64,000 bases of DNA from Salegentibacter maritimus (GTDB lineage Bacteria; Bacteroidota; Bacteroidia; Flavobacteriales; Flavobacteriaceae), in assembly GCF_016236915.1 (NCBI RefSeq), contig NZ_JAEHOK010000003.1:124001-188000 (forward strand), read 5' to 3'. A program made the position numbers and the translations under genes. Below the pieces are notes generated by a model that saw only the letters and a list, made by a program, of their open reading frames with translations, was not told the origin of the DNA and did not search any database. Below, one piece after another: positions 7,987 to 17,171 of the stretch; within the stretch, counting starts at the first letter, position 1, and every line of letters begins with the position of its first letter.

Positions 7987-10900
7987 ATTCTCGATTATCA
8001 AGTAAAACTCTAATTCGGCAATTGCCTCTAAATATTGTTGCAATGCTTCCAAAGCTTTTAACTCGGTTTCAATAACCTCATCAAGAATTTGAAGAAAACC
8101 TACATATTCTAAGGCTCCCTCTTTAAAGGCCAGCAAAGCAGCTTTTTGTTGCTCTTTTGAAACCTCTAAAGCTTCTTCTTTATAAAACTCCCACGAAGCT
8201 TTCCACTTCTTATAATTTTCTTTGGCTTGCTGAAATTCTGCTTTTAATTTTTGCTCCTCCAGTTGCGCATTTTCTATAGCCATCTGGGAGGTAATTTTAG
8301 CGGCACTGGCATCTCCATAAGCTTTTCCTGAAAGCACAGGTATTGAAATCCCGGCCTGATAACTGTAAAAACCATCTTTCCCATTAATCTCCTGTGCCCC
8401 ATATTGAACATTAAACTTTGGAAGGAAATTAGCCTGTAACCGCTTATGTTCCTGCCGGGCTACTTCAAGCCTACTTTTTGCAAGGCTCAAACCAGGGTGA
8501 TCGCTAACAGAATCTTTGGCAGCCAGTAACTGTATCTCTGAAGGCTCATCAAAATTTAAACTTACTGAATAAAAATGGGCTTCCCCTAACCAAATATTTA
8601 GCTTTTGAAGCGCTATACTATAATCGTTTTGAGATTGATTAAAGCGATTATGAATTTGATTTACCTTATTAGCTGCGGTGATAGCCTCTAATTTTGAAAT
8701 CGCTTCTACTTTAAATCGAAGGTCTATTGCTCGCTTAAATTGAGTATATACAGAATCCAGCTCTTTAAACGACTTATACCTGTGCCGTGCAATATAGGCT
8801 TCGGCCCAGGCCTTTTTCACCTCTCTTTCAACTTGCAATGTAGTTAAGTTAAAAGCATTTTTAGCAAGGCTTATTTTGCTCTTTTGAAGTTTAAGTTTAG
8901 GGGCTATGCCAAAAAGATCGATATTTTGCTGTTGTACCCCAATCCTGGTATAGACGCCACGGCCGTCGTCAATTTCCTCGCCCCCGATAAAAACCTGGGT
9001 TTCCCCCAGGCCCCAGGCCGATTTCTTTAAAGCTTCCTCCCTATCGATTTCTAAAGCTTTACTTTTTAAACCGGGATAATTTTCTAGTGCTAATTTTACG
9101 GCCTCAGCTTGCGATAATTGCTTATCTAAAGGCGCTTCCTGTGCATTTGAACTGAATGGAACAAGAAAGAACATACCTGTAATAAGAGCAAAAGCAGGAA
9201 CAGCTTTTTTACCTATAGATGGCCCTTCTGCCTGTTCTACCCATTTATATAAAATAGGAAGCACCAAAAGCGTTAATAAAGTAGCCGAGATCATGCCACC
9301 AATTACCACAGTTGCCAAAGGTCTTTGTACTTCGGCACCTGCCGATGCTGATACCGCCATGGGCAAAAATCCAAGAACATCGGTAAGGGCAGTTAATAAA
9401 ATAGGACGTATTCTGCGTTTTGTTCCCAGGCGTATTCGCTTATTTAAATTAGTTACGCCTTCTTCTTTAAGTTCGTTCAGGCTGCTTATTAGTACCAGGC
9501 CATTTAAAACGGCAACTCCAAAAAGCACAATAAAACCAACACCGGCCGAAATACTAAAAGGCATATCCCTTAACCATAACGCGTAAACCCCGCCTATGGC
9601 TGCCATGGGTATGGCCATATAAATCATAATAGTTTGTTTAAAAGATTTTAATGCAAAATAAATAAGGATAAAAATGAGCAATAGCGCAATAGGAACCACA
9701 ATTTGCAACCTCCCGGTAGCACGCTCCAGGTTTTCAAAAGCACCTCCATACCTAATATAGTACCCGGGTGGAAGCTCAAAATCTGATTCCAGTTTTTCCT
9801 GAATATCGGCCACTACCGATTTTACATCCCTATTACGAATATTAATTCCTACATAGGTACGCCTGTTGGTGTTATCCCTACTAATTTGCATAGGCCCTGA
9901 CTGGTAACTGATTTCTGCCACTTCTTTTAACGGGATTTGTGAGCCTGAAGGCAAACTTACATACAGGTTTTTAAGGCTTTCAATATTTTCACGCTCTGAA
10001 TCGTCTAAACGCACCACAAGATCAAACCTTTTTTCCCCTTCAAAAATCACCCCTGCTTTACCTCCGGCAAAAGCAGTTTCCACTAAGCCATTTAACTGTG
10101 AAATAGTAAGTCCGTACTGTGCGAGTTTTTCCCGGTTATAAGCTACAGTAATTTGGGGTAAACCAGAGATGGCTTCTACTTTCATATCGCCCACACCATC
10201 TACTGTAGCAATAATACTACCCATTTCCTGTGCTTTATCGGCAAGAACATCCAGGTTTTCGCCATATAATTTTACGGCTACATCCTCACGCACCCCGGTT
10301 AGCAGCTCATTAAAGCGCATTTCAACCGGTTGACTAAATTCGAAAGAGACCCCGGGGACAACACTTATAGTTTCTTTTATTTTAGAGATCAACTCGTCTT
10401 TGGAAGATGCACTAACCCATTCACTTTTTGGCTTTAGGATAATAAAACTATCCCCTATATCCATAGGCATAGGATCTGTAGGAACATCGGAAACACCGAA
10501 CTTAGATACCACCTGTTCAATTTCGGGGTATTCTTCTAACAATAATTTTTCAAGTTTAGTAGAAGTAGCAATTCCTTCAGTTAAAGAGCTGCCGGGTTTT
10601 AAAATAATATGAAAAGCAATATCTCCTTCATCTAACTGGGGTACAAACTCACCGCCCATTCGGGTAAACAATAAAACGGCCAAACCAAACAACAGGATTG
10701 CCACACCAATTACCAGCTTCGATTTCTTTAATGCCCCGGCCAATAAAGGCTCGTACATACTTTGTAGCCAGATTACAAGTTTATCGCCCTTAGATTCTTT
10801 TATTTTCTTAGTGGGTTTTAAGAACAATGCCGACACCATAGGAACATAGGTAAGGCATAATATCATAGCACCCAGCATTGCAAAGATAAAGGTAAGGGCC

Positions 10901-12330
10901 ATGGGCTTAAACATTTTCCCTTCAACGCCCTCCAGGGCCAGGATTGGAAGAAATACAATTAAGATGATAAATTGTCCAAAAAAGGCTGAATTCATCATTT
11001 TTTTAGCTGAAGAAGCTGCAATTTCGTCCATACTCTTTGCATGAAATTGTTGCTTCTTTTTTATTCTCTCATGAATTAAGAAAACCGTACTTTCTACAAT
11101 AATAACTGCACCATCTACGATGATACCAAAATCTATAGCCCCAAGGCTCATAAGGTTAGCCCAAACCCCAAAAGCATCCATTAAAATAAAAGCAAACAAC
11201 AGCGAAAGTGGAATTGTAGAAGCTACAATAAGGCCGCCCCTCCAGTTTCCGAGGAGGATCACTAAAACAAAAATAACAATTAGCCCGCCCAACATTAGGT
11301 TTTCGGCTATTGTTCCTGTTGTTTCTCCAATTAATTTGCTTCGATCTAAGAAGGGTTTTATAGAAATCCCTGGCGGTAAAGACTTTTGAATTTCGGCTAC
11401 GCGTTCTTTTACATTATCTATAACCTCATTAGAATTTGCTCCTTTTAACATCATTACCATACCGCCTACGGCTTCCCCTTCACCATTTTTGGTAAGGGCG
11501 CCGTATCTAACCGCACTTCCCACCTGTACTTTGGCTATATCTTTAATCGTAATTGGAACATTATTACTGGTTTTCACCACAATATTTTCCAAATCTTTCT
11601 TATTCCTGGCCAGTCCTTCTCCCCTAATAAAATTAGCCTGATGATCTTTTTCAATATACGCCCCTCCGGTATTCTGATTGTTTTCCTGAAGGGCTGTAAA
11701 CACTTCGCTTATACTAATTCCCATTGCCCGTAATTCATCGGGAATTACCGCAATTTCAAATTGTTTAATATTACCTCCAACACCATTTATCTCTACCACT
11801 CCCGGCACCATGGCCATTTGGCGTTTTACAATCCAATCCTGGATGGTTCTAAGTTCTGTAAGATCATATTCGTCCTTAAACTCGTCTTCTACCTCTAAAG
11901 TGTACTGGTAAATTTCACCTAAACCGGTAGAAATGGGCCCCATAGAAGGCTCTCCAAAGCCCTGTGGGATTTCCTCCTTAACCTGGGAAAGTTTTTCAGA
12001 AACCAATTGCCGGGGAAGATAGGTTCCCTGGGCGTCATTAAAAACAATGGTTACTACCGATAGTCCAAAACGAGAAACCGAACGTATCTCCTGAACTCCC
12101 GGTAAATTACTCATAGCTACCTCTACAGGGTAGGTCACAAATTGCTCTATATCGGCAGTACTTAAATTGGGTGCCTGGGTAATAACCTGCACCTGGTTGT
12201 TGGTTATATCGGGTTGGGCATCTAAGGGTACTTCGCGCATACTCCAAATTCCCAATCCTACAAGGACTACGGTAAATAGCCCCACTATAAATTTATTATT
12301 GATTGAAAAATCAATGATTTTATCTAGCAT
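7984..12330 (-). CDS. CusA/CzcA-type RND metal pump fused to a TolC-like outer-membrane factor
   Basis: Proton-driven metal efflux permease with a second domain. The first part of about 1040 residues is a heavy-metal RND transporter (DAQPDITNNQVQVITQAPN near the start, twelve transmembrane segments, large periplasmic loops). A C-terminal part of about 385 residues is TolC/CzcC-like with long amphipathic helices. The join carries a hydrophobic stretch ending in FSSNAQE that looks like a signal peptide, with possible cleavage after the Ala at codon 9142-9144. An ATG at 12384 is also open, but the start at 12330 gives the family-typical N-terminus MLDKIIDFSINNKFIVG, so it is preferred (1448 residues instead of 1466). 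Such fusions are known in Bacteroidota. Operon with the CzcB-like adaptor. Confidence 0.93.
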   Translation of the reverse strand: MLDKIIDFSINNKFIVGLFTVVLVGLGIWSMREVPLDAQPDITNNQVQVITQAPNLSTADIEQFVTYPVEVAMSNLPGVQEIRSVSRFGLSVVTIVFNDAQGTYLPRQLVSEKLSQVKEEIPQGFGEPSMGPISTGLGEIYQYTLEVEDEFKDEYDLTELRTIQDWIVKRQMAMVPGVVEINGVGGNIKQFEIAVIPDELRAMGISISEVFTALQENNQNTGGAYIEKDHQANFIRGEGLARNKKDLENIVVKTSNNVPITIKDIAKVQVGSAVRYGALTKNGEGEAVGGMVMMLKGANSNEVIDNVKERVAEIQKSLPPGISIKPFLDRSKLIGETTGTIAENLMLGGLIVIFVLVILLGNWRGGLIVASTIPLSLLFAFILMDAFGVWANLMSLGAIDFGIIVDGAVIIVESTVFLIHERIKKKQQFHAKSMDEIAASSAKKMMNSAFFGQFIILIVFLPILALEGVEGKMFKPMALTFIFAMLGAMILCLTYVPMVSALFLKPTKKIKESKGDKLVIWLQSMYEPLLAGALKKSKLVIGVAILLFGLAVLLFTRMGGEFVPQLDEGDIAFHIILKPGSSLTEGIATSTKLEKLLLEEYPEIEQVVSKFGVSDVPTDPMPMDIGDSFIILKPKSEWVSASSKDELISKIKETISVVPGVSFEFSQPVEMRFNELLTGVREDVAVKLYGENLDVLADKAQEMGSIIATVDGVGDMKVEAISGLPQITVAYNREKLAQYGLTISQLNGLVETAFAGGKAGVIFEGEKRFDLVVRLDDSERENIESLKNLYVSLPSGSQIPLKEVAEISYQSGPMQISRDNTNRRTYVGINIRNRDVKSVVADIQEKLESDFELPPGYYIRYGGAFENLERATGRLQIVVPIALLLIFILIYFALKSFKQTIMIYMAIPMAAIGGVYALWLRDMPFSISAGVGFIVLFGVAVLNGLVLISSLNELKEEGVTNLNKRIRLGTKRRIRPILLTALTDVLGFLPMAVSASAGAEVQRPLATVVIGGMISATLLTLLVLPILYKWVEQAEGPSIGKKAVPAFALITGMFFLVPFSSNAQEAPLDKQLSQAEAVKLALENYPGLKSKALEIDREEALKKSAWGLGETQVFIGGEEIDDGRGVYTRIGVQQQNIDLFGIAPKLKLQKSKISLAKNAFNLTTLQVEREVKKAWAEAYIARHRYKSFKELDSVYTQFKRAIDLRFKVEAISKLEAITAANKVNQIHNRFNQSQNDYSIALQKLNIWLGEAHFYSVSLNFDEPSEIQLLAAKDSVSDHPGLSLAKSRLEVARQEHKRLQANFLPKFNVQYGAQEINGKDGFYSYQAGISIPVLSGKAYGDASAAKITSQMAIENAQLEEQKLKAEFQQAKENYKKWKASWEFYKEEALEVSKEQQKAALLAFKEGALEYVGFLQILDEVIETELKALEALQQYLEAIAELEFYLIIEN

Positions 12331-12477
12331 AAAAAATAATGTAAATATTAGTATTAACCCTGCCCGCGGCAGCGCCCGGAGCAAGTTTTTGATTCTCGGT
12401 TAACCTATAGATACGAGCATATACCCCGAAATTGCGGGATTAGATAAATTGTAAGCTAATAATGATGATGCCCGTAT

Positions 12478-12867
12478 TTAACCGAGCCTGGGAGGCTGAA
12501 AAACCGATAGAGAGATACCGGAATCCTTATTAAAACGATAAAAATCGGGGGAAGTATTATTTTCTATCTCCAAAAATATCTGATAAGAAACTTCAGAGGT
12601 ATTATAAACAAGTACATGTACATGGCAGCAGGAATGATTTTGCTGAAAAGGAAGTTCCCCATCGTAACCATCATTATGGTAGGTTTTATCTTTGCCATAA
12701 TGATCTGCTATAAATTCGAAAAAAGAAATTTGGCTTTCCTGCTTAAGCTCTGTGTAATGTTTTATGAAATTATCTACTTTAGGAAGTTCGCAACACCAAT
12801 CCATTCCGGGTCCCAGTGACTGAAACAGGAAAATTAAGGATAAAGATATGCTAACAAATAATTTCAT
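12478..12867 (-). CDS. small secreted Cys/His-rich protein, metal efflux associated
   Basis: A 129-residue protein with a signal peptide (MKLFVSISLSLIFLFQSLG). It carries paired cysteines in WCCELP and NHSCCHVHV, several histidines (KHYTE, ADHYGK) and a C-terminal QPPRLG. No enzyme motif is visible. It is the first gene on the strand leading into the RND operon, which is where flavobacteria often have a small periplasmic Cys/His protein, so a role in metal binding or sensing is inferred from position. It somewhat resembles small Bacteroidota proteins with CC and PP motifs, but I cannot assign a family. The gap to the pump gene is about 150 bp and has no terminator that I can see. Confidence 0.7.
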   Translation of the reverse strand: MKLFVSISLSLIFLFQSLGPGMDWCCELPKVDNFIKHYTELKQESQISFFEFIADHYGKDKTYHNDGYDGELPFQQNHSCCHVHVLVYNTSEVSYQIFLEIENNTSPDFYRFNKDSGISLSVFQPPRLG

Positions 12868-12944
12868 TCTGAAGCAAAATTAAACAAAATAAGATGCAAT
12901 GGTAGTGCAAAATTATTTAAATGCTTTTTTTTACGATCTATAAA

Positions 12945-12978
12945 AAAAGGATCAGACTTAAAAAAGTCTAATCCTTTT
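12945..12978. terminator. intrinsic terminator after the FG-GAP lipoprotein gene
   Basis: AAAAGGATCAGACTT and AAGTCTAATCCTTTT pair with a single mismatch and a 4-nt A loop. A-rich and T-rich flanks on the two sides allow termination on either strand. It lies about 50 bp beyond the stop codon of the 13028 gene on the minus strand. Confidence 0.75.
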
Positions 12979-13027
12979 ATTTTAATCTTATACGCTTTGT
13001 GGGATAGTTCCAGAACCCTAAATGTAA

Positions 13028-14635
13028 CTATTGTTGAGTAGCTTTAAATAAATCCATTTTCCCATCTCCATTAAAATCGGCAGTAAAAATAGAATTAATT
13101 GTTTCATTATTAGATTCAGCTAAGGTATCCCAGGCAGTTGCCCCTTGATAAGATACCTTATAATTGCCCGCAGACTCAATAAGAATATCTGTTTTATCGT
13201 CGCCGTTGATATCTGCGAATTTCATATCAGCAATTTCGTGATTTGAAGTAGCCCATTCAGTCCAGGTTCCACTTGTTGCTAATGAAACATACCATTTCCC
13301 ACCGGAAGTCCTAAAAGCATCTGTAATACCATCACCATTAAAGTCACCAAATTTTATAGATGATAAACTTATTGGCGATGACGCCCACTCTACCCAACTG
13401 GTATTTCCGCCAAGTGAAACATACCATTTTCCACCAGAAGCTGTAAAAACATCTGTAGTTCCATCTCCATTAAAATCTCCAAGCTTAAAATCATTAATGC
13501 TTAAGCCAGAGGTTGTCCATTCTGTCCATGCACCAGATCCTCCAAGAGACACATACCATTTTCCTCCAGAGGCTCTTATAACATCTGTGGTATTATCTCC
13601 ATTAAAATCTGCAAATTTAAGCGTAGAGATATCATAACCCGTACTGTTCCATTCAGCCCAATCAGAAGTTCCGCTTAAAGAAACATAGGCTTTTCCGTCG
13701 GTAGAAGTTCTATAAATATCTGTACTTCCATCTCCGTTAAAATCTCCATAAGCCAAATCACTTAGTGGTGAGTTAGACACCCTTATTTGAGTCCATGGTG
13801 TATTACCAGAATAGGAAACCATCCAGGCATCGTCTGTTTTATTACTGTCAGAATAATAAGTAAAATCAAAATTACCATTATCAGTTCTAATCCCAGAAGC
13901 TCCTGAAATATCCTGAGGAAGGTTATAAATTGCTTTTCTCCAAACCTCATAACCATCTACACATACAACTAATTGAAAATCATCTCCTATAGAGCCATTT
14001 GGATCACTATCAGCTATTGGAATTAATTGTGCTCCTAATTCGTGAAACTCACCATCACTCATAGAAGAAACAGGAGGAAAAGAATTCGCTGAAGTGTCTG
14101 CATAAAGAGAAGTATACCCACCATCTACACACTGACTGTGGTACACCATACCAGGATTTGATTTTATAGAAACGGCTATATTTTCATACGGTTCTAACCA
14201 CCACATTACATACAAAACATTACAGGTATTCTTTGACCTTAGTTTCAATCCTATTTGCCGTCTCATAGTTCCATCAGTTAAAGGAATGTCTGCATCAGAG
14301 GGCCCATTATATCTAAAATTAATTTTCGAATAAAAAGATTGCACCCTATCATTATCTATTTCTGCTCTTGTAACAGGGGTAGAGGTAGATAGTAAATTAT
14401 TATTTCCTTCAGTAACCGTACCACTTGTAACATTTAAACCTGTTCCTGTTATTTGTTTTAAGTTACTAAAGTTACAAACCGGTTCGTCACCAAAAATAAT
14501 ACCTTCCGATTCTGAAGATAAATCATGATATTCGTTTGTTGAAGAACTAATAATTTCTTCCTGCTCTTTTTTACAAGAAGACAACAAAGTTGGTATAAGA
14601 CATAAAATTGCTATATAGAAGATATTTTTTTTCAT
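13028..14635 (-). CDS. FG-GAP/VCBS repeat surface lipoprotein of the SusCD locus
   Basis: A 535-residue exported lipoprotein (LLSSCKKEQ, anchor Cys21). Residues about 45-280 form an unassigned beta-rich domain (FYSKINFRYNGP to DNGNFDFTYY) that could be a carbohydrate-binding or lyase-like jelly roll. Residues about 285-535 hold six calcium loops of the DxNGDxxxD type, with first Asp near 298, 343, 387, 431, 475 and 520. They sit in repeats of 44-45 residues that share GGKWYVSLGG and WTEW. The repeats are nearly identical, which suggests recent expansion or gene conversion. Known FG-GAP proteins bind calcium and form propellers. It lies 527 bp downstream of the lipoprotein-SusD-SusC genes and probably acts as a surface glycan-binding protein; this role is inferred. 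Confidence 0.8.
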   Translation of the reverse strand: MKKNIFYIAILCLIPTLLSSCKKEQEEIISSSTNEYHDLSSESEGIIFGDEPVCNFSNLKQITGTGLNVTSGTVTEGNNNLLSTSTPVTRAEIDNDRVQSFYSKINFRYNGPSDADIPLTDGTMRRQIGLKLRSKNTCNVLYVMWWLEPYENIAVSIKSNPGMVYHSQCVDGGYTSLYADTSANSFPPVSSMSDGEFHELGAQLIPIADSDPNGSIGDDFQLVVCVDGYEVWRKAIYNLPQDISGASGIRTDNGNFDFTYYSDSNKTDDAWMVSYSGNTPWTQIRVSNSPLSDLAYGDFNGDGSTDIYRTSTDGKAYVSLSGTSDWAEWNSTGYDISTLKFADFNGDNTTDVIRASGGKWYVSLGGSGAWTEWTTSGLSINDFKLGDFNGDGTTDVFTASGGKWYVSLGGNTSWVEWASSPISLSSIKFGDFNGDGITDAFRTSGGKWYVSLATSGTWTEWATSNHEIADMKFADINGDDKTDILIESAGNYKVSYQGATAWDTLAESNNETINSIFTADFNGDGKMDLFKATQQ

Positions 14636-15162
14636 AATATAATAGTTGAAATTTTAAAATTATTTGTTTAATACATCCCATGACTACCCCTTGAAACGCT
14701 ATAACTTTTATAGCAAACTTCTTTTGCCAATTTTCTAAAATATTCAGCGTTTAGCTCAAGAAATTCTTTTACTAAGTAGAATGGAAATTTTGTTTACTTT
14801 GCTCCTTATTTCTTTACAAGAAACTTTGTAAAAAAGATTCCCTCTTTGATCTTGAAACCGCTCCCTTTAACAACTTCTTCTTTTTACCCTCAACAGGTTG
14901 GTTAAACAATGGTTTTGGTTATAAACCTGTAGTCATTAAGAAGCATTTAGTTCATTTAAGGCTTAATAATCATGGGGCTTAAGAAACATTCTGGTATTTC
15001 TTAATTTAAGTGAAATCAAGATTTATAAAACCATCTATTTATAAGATTCTTTGAAACGTAGAAAGAATCAGGCAGACGAAATCTACTTGAAAACACTTTA
15101 AATATTTCGAGTGTATAAGTTGGATATGAATACCAATCTCATATAAGAGACACCCCCTAAAG
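14636..15162. other. 527-bp gap, no gene recognised
   Basis: AT-rich sequence between two lipoprotein genes on the minus strand. It holds a weak hairpin (TTTACAA-GAAACT-TTGTAAA) and stop codons in all frames. It must contain the promoter of the FG-GAP gene, but I could not place one. No RNA gene or repeat recognised. Confidence 0.5.
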
Positions 15163-15522
15163 CTAATTCACTGTTAATTCTGTAGTCCTATAAGTACTAA
15201 TCCCGTTTCTAGTAACTGTAAAAGTTAGGGTATACACTCCTGGTGTTTCTGTTACGATATAATTTAGGTCTTTTTCCTCTGAAATGATTTGTGATTCTAA
15301 AGTCCATTCATAAATAGCACCATCATTTGGAGATACAACAGGAGAGTGTATCAAGGTACCATTGGCATTTATACTTTGAGATGCGGACCAGTTTACAAAA
15401 AATATTTTAGGCAATTCATCATCAGCAAATACAGATTTGGAATCTTCATCGGGAGTACAGGATACCATAAAGACAATGAAAGATAACAATAGTAGTATGT
15501 GTTTATTTATATATGTTTTCAT
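15163..15522 (-). CDS. small PKD-like surface lipoprotein of the SusCD locus
   Basis: A 119-residue exported lipoprotein with signal LLLLSFIVFMVSC (anchor Cys22). After a short acidic linker it has one immunoglobulin-like PKD-type domain: SPNDGAIYEWTLES, then the closing strands GVYTLTFTVTRNGISTYRTTE. It lies 26 bp after SusD on the same strand, in the position of SusE/SusF-like glycan-binding lipoproteins, but is much shorter than those. Probably surface exposed and cotranscribed with susC and susD. Ligand unknown. Confidence 0.75.
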   Translation of the reverse strand: MKTYINKHILLLLSFIVFMVSCTPDEDSKSVFADDELPKIFFVNWSASQSINANGTLIHSPVVSPNDGAIYEWTLESQIISEEKDLNYIVTETPGVYTLTFTVTRNGISTYRTTELTVN

Positions 15523-15548
15523 AGATTCTATTTTAATTGATTTTTAAA

Positions 15549-17168
15549 TTACTGCTTATCCCACCAAACTCTTTTAGTCCAGTTGTCTTCTCCAATCCTT
15601 GAAACCGCTTCATTATAATTATCCGTATTTTTAGTTTGTTCCTCTACAGGATATATCATCCTACGAGGAGCCACCCCGTTTGATTGGTTTACAGAAGGTT
15701 GGTAATTGTAAAATTCAATTTCCGGCAAACCAGATCTTCTAAAGTTTGCCCAGGCTTCTAATGGATCAATAAAATGAAGTACCCATAATTGTGTATTAAT
15801 TTCATTTAATTCGTCTCCTATGGTCAATGGATTGGAAGCACTAAATGCAGTAACTTCATTTTCATTTACAGGTGCCCCAAATAAGGTCCATTGCCTAACC
15901 GATGCTTCAAGCCCGTTTTTATAATGTTCTGCAGCAGTACCATTCACATTCCATCCTCTTGCGGCAGCCTCAGCCATTAAGAACTCAACTTCAGCATAAC
16001 TAATATAGATATAGGGAGCATCATACTCCATTAAGTATTTTGATGGCCTCATCATGTAGGTATATTGATTAATAGTTAATGGAGAGCCATTATTTTCTAT
16101 AGTTACAGACCAAGGTGAATTATATTTCGTATTAGGATCCCATCTAAAACGTTGGGCTTGACAGGTCATAGCTGCGTAAGAACCTCTTTCTTGCAAAACC
16201 AAATCTGTAATATCTGTCCGATCAACATCATTTAAAGCAGACATACAATAATATTGATTCAATAATCTAGGATCATCCATCTCTTCTAAAACCTCTACCA
16301 ATTCAGTAGAAATATAGGTATCACTACCAACTGCATCATTAGAGCCTCTTAAATATGTAGCTACTCCGTTACCTTTTCCGGTACCAGAAACAGGACTTCT
16401 AACATTCTCATATTTTACATAAGAAATATCTTCATTAGAAGTAAACACCCCCGCCGCAATTGCATCTTCTGCTTCTTGTTGTGCTTTTGTAGGATTTATC
16501 TTTATTAAACGCATTGCTATTCTTAATCGTAAAGAATTTGCATATTTTTTCCATTTAGCAATATCTCCATTATAAATAAGATCATATTTAGCCGAAGGCT
16601 TTGACTCATCTAAAGCATTCTCAGCTTCCTTTAATTCTTTAAAAAAATCATTGTAGATATCCTCTTGTTTGTCGTATTTTGGAGTTAATTTATCATCGTA
16701 GAAACCTCTACCTGCATCAAAGTATGGTATATCTCCATAATAATCTGTAAGTTTTAAAAAGTTTTGAACCTTTAATATTCTTGCCATGGAATTTACATTT
16801 ACATAAGACTCATCGTCTTTTGTACTTTCTATAAGAGCCACTACTTTGTTTATTACATTGGGATAATAGGTAATCCAAAGTCTTTCTTGATAATTAGAGT
16901 GTTGTTGTCCAAAACCGCCATATTCAGTTACAGCATATTTCCCAGTCCAGTGATTCATAAACCCTCCAGGATAGATCCAATAACGATATTGTTCCTGCCA
17001 GTTAGAACCTGGTAGATACTGTACAGTCGTCAACATTAAATCGGGATCCATTTCAGAAGCACTGTTAGGGTCTGTATTTAATTCATCAAAATCAGTACAG
17101 CTAATACCTAAAAACAGTGATAAGAGCACTATTGAATAAACTTTTATTTTTTTAATATATAATTTCAT
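15549..17168 (-). CDS. SusD/RagB-family outer-membrane lipoprotein
   Basis: Surface glycan or peptide binding lid of a SusC channel. The 539-residue protein has a lipoprotein signal (VLLSLFLGISCTDFDELN, anchor Cys24) followed by the DPNS motif common in this family. Helical TPR-like scaffold segments include NFLKLTDYYGDIPYFDA and YISYAEVEFLMAEAAARGW, both characteristic of the SusD-like_2 subgroup. It ends 26 bp before the PKD-like lipoprotein and starts 4 bp after the SusC stop codon, so it is translationally close to SusC. Substrate cannot be read from sequence; no glycoside hydrolase adjoins this pair. Confidence 0.93.
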   Translation of the reverse strand: MKLYIKKIKVYSIVLLSLFLGISCTDFDELNTDPNSASEMDPDLMLTTVQYLPGSNWQEQYRYWIYPGGFMNHWTGKYAVTEYGGFGQQHSNYQERLWITYYPNVINKVVALIESTKDDESYVNVNSMARILKVQNFLKLTDYYGDIPYFDAGRGFYDDKLTPKYDKQEDIYNDFFKELKEAENALDESKPSAKYDLIYNGDIAKWKKYANSLRLRIAMRLIKINPTKAQQEAEDAIAAGVFTSNEDISYVKYENVRSPVSGTGKGNGVATYLRGSNDAVGSDTYISTELVEVLEEMDDPRLLNQYYCMSALNDVDRTDITDLVLQERGSYAAMTCQAQRFRWDPNTKYNSPWSVTIENNGSPLTINQYTYMMRPSKYLMEYDAPYIYISYAEVEFLMAEAAARGWNVNGTAAEHYKNGLEASVRQWTLFGAPVNENEVTAFSASNPLTIGDELNEINTQLWVLHFIDPLEAWANFRRSGLPEIEFYNYQPSVNQSNGVAPRRMIYPVEEQTKNTDNYNEAVSRIGEDNWTKRVWWDKQ

Positions 17169-17171
17169 ATT

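Noticed and set aside
14636-15162. Degenerate gene in the 527-bp gap
   Set aside because: All frames contain frequent stops and no recognisable motif.
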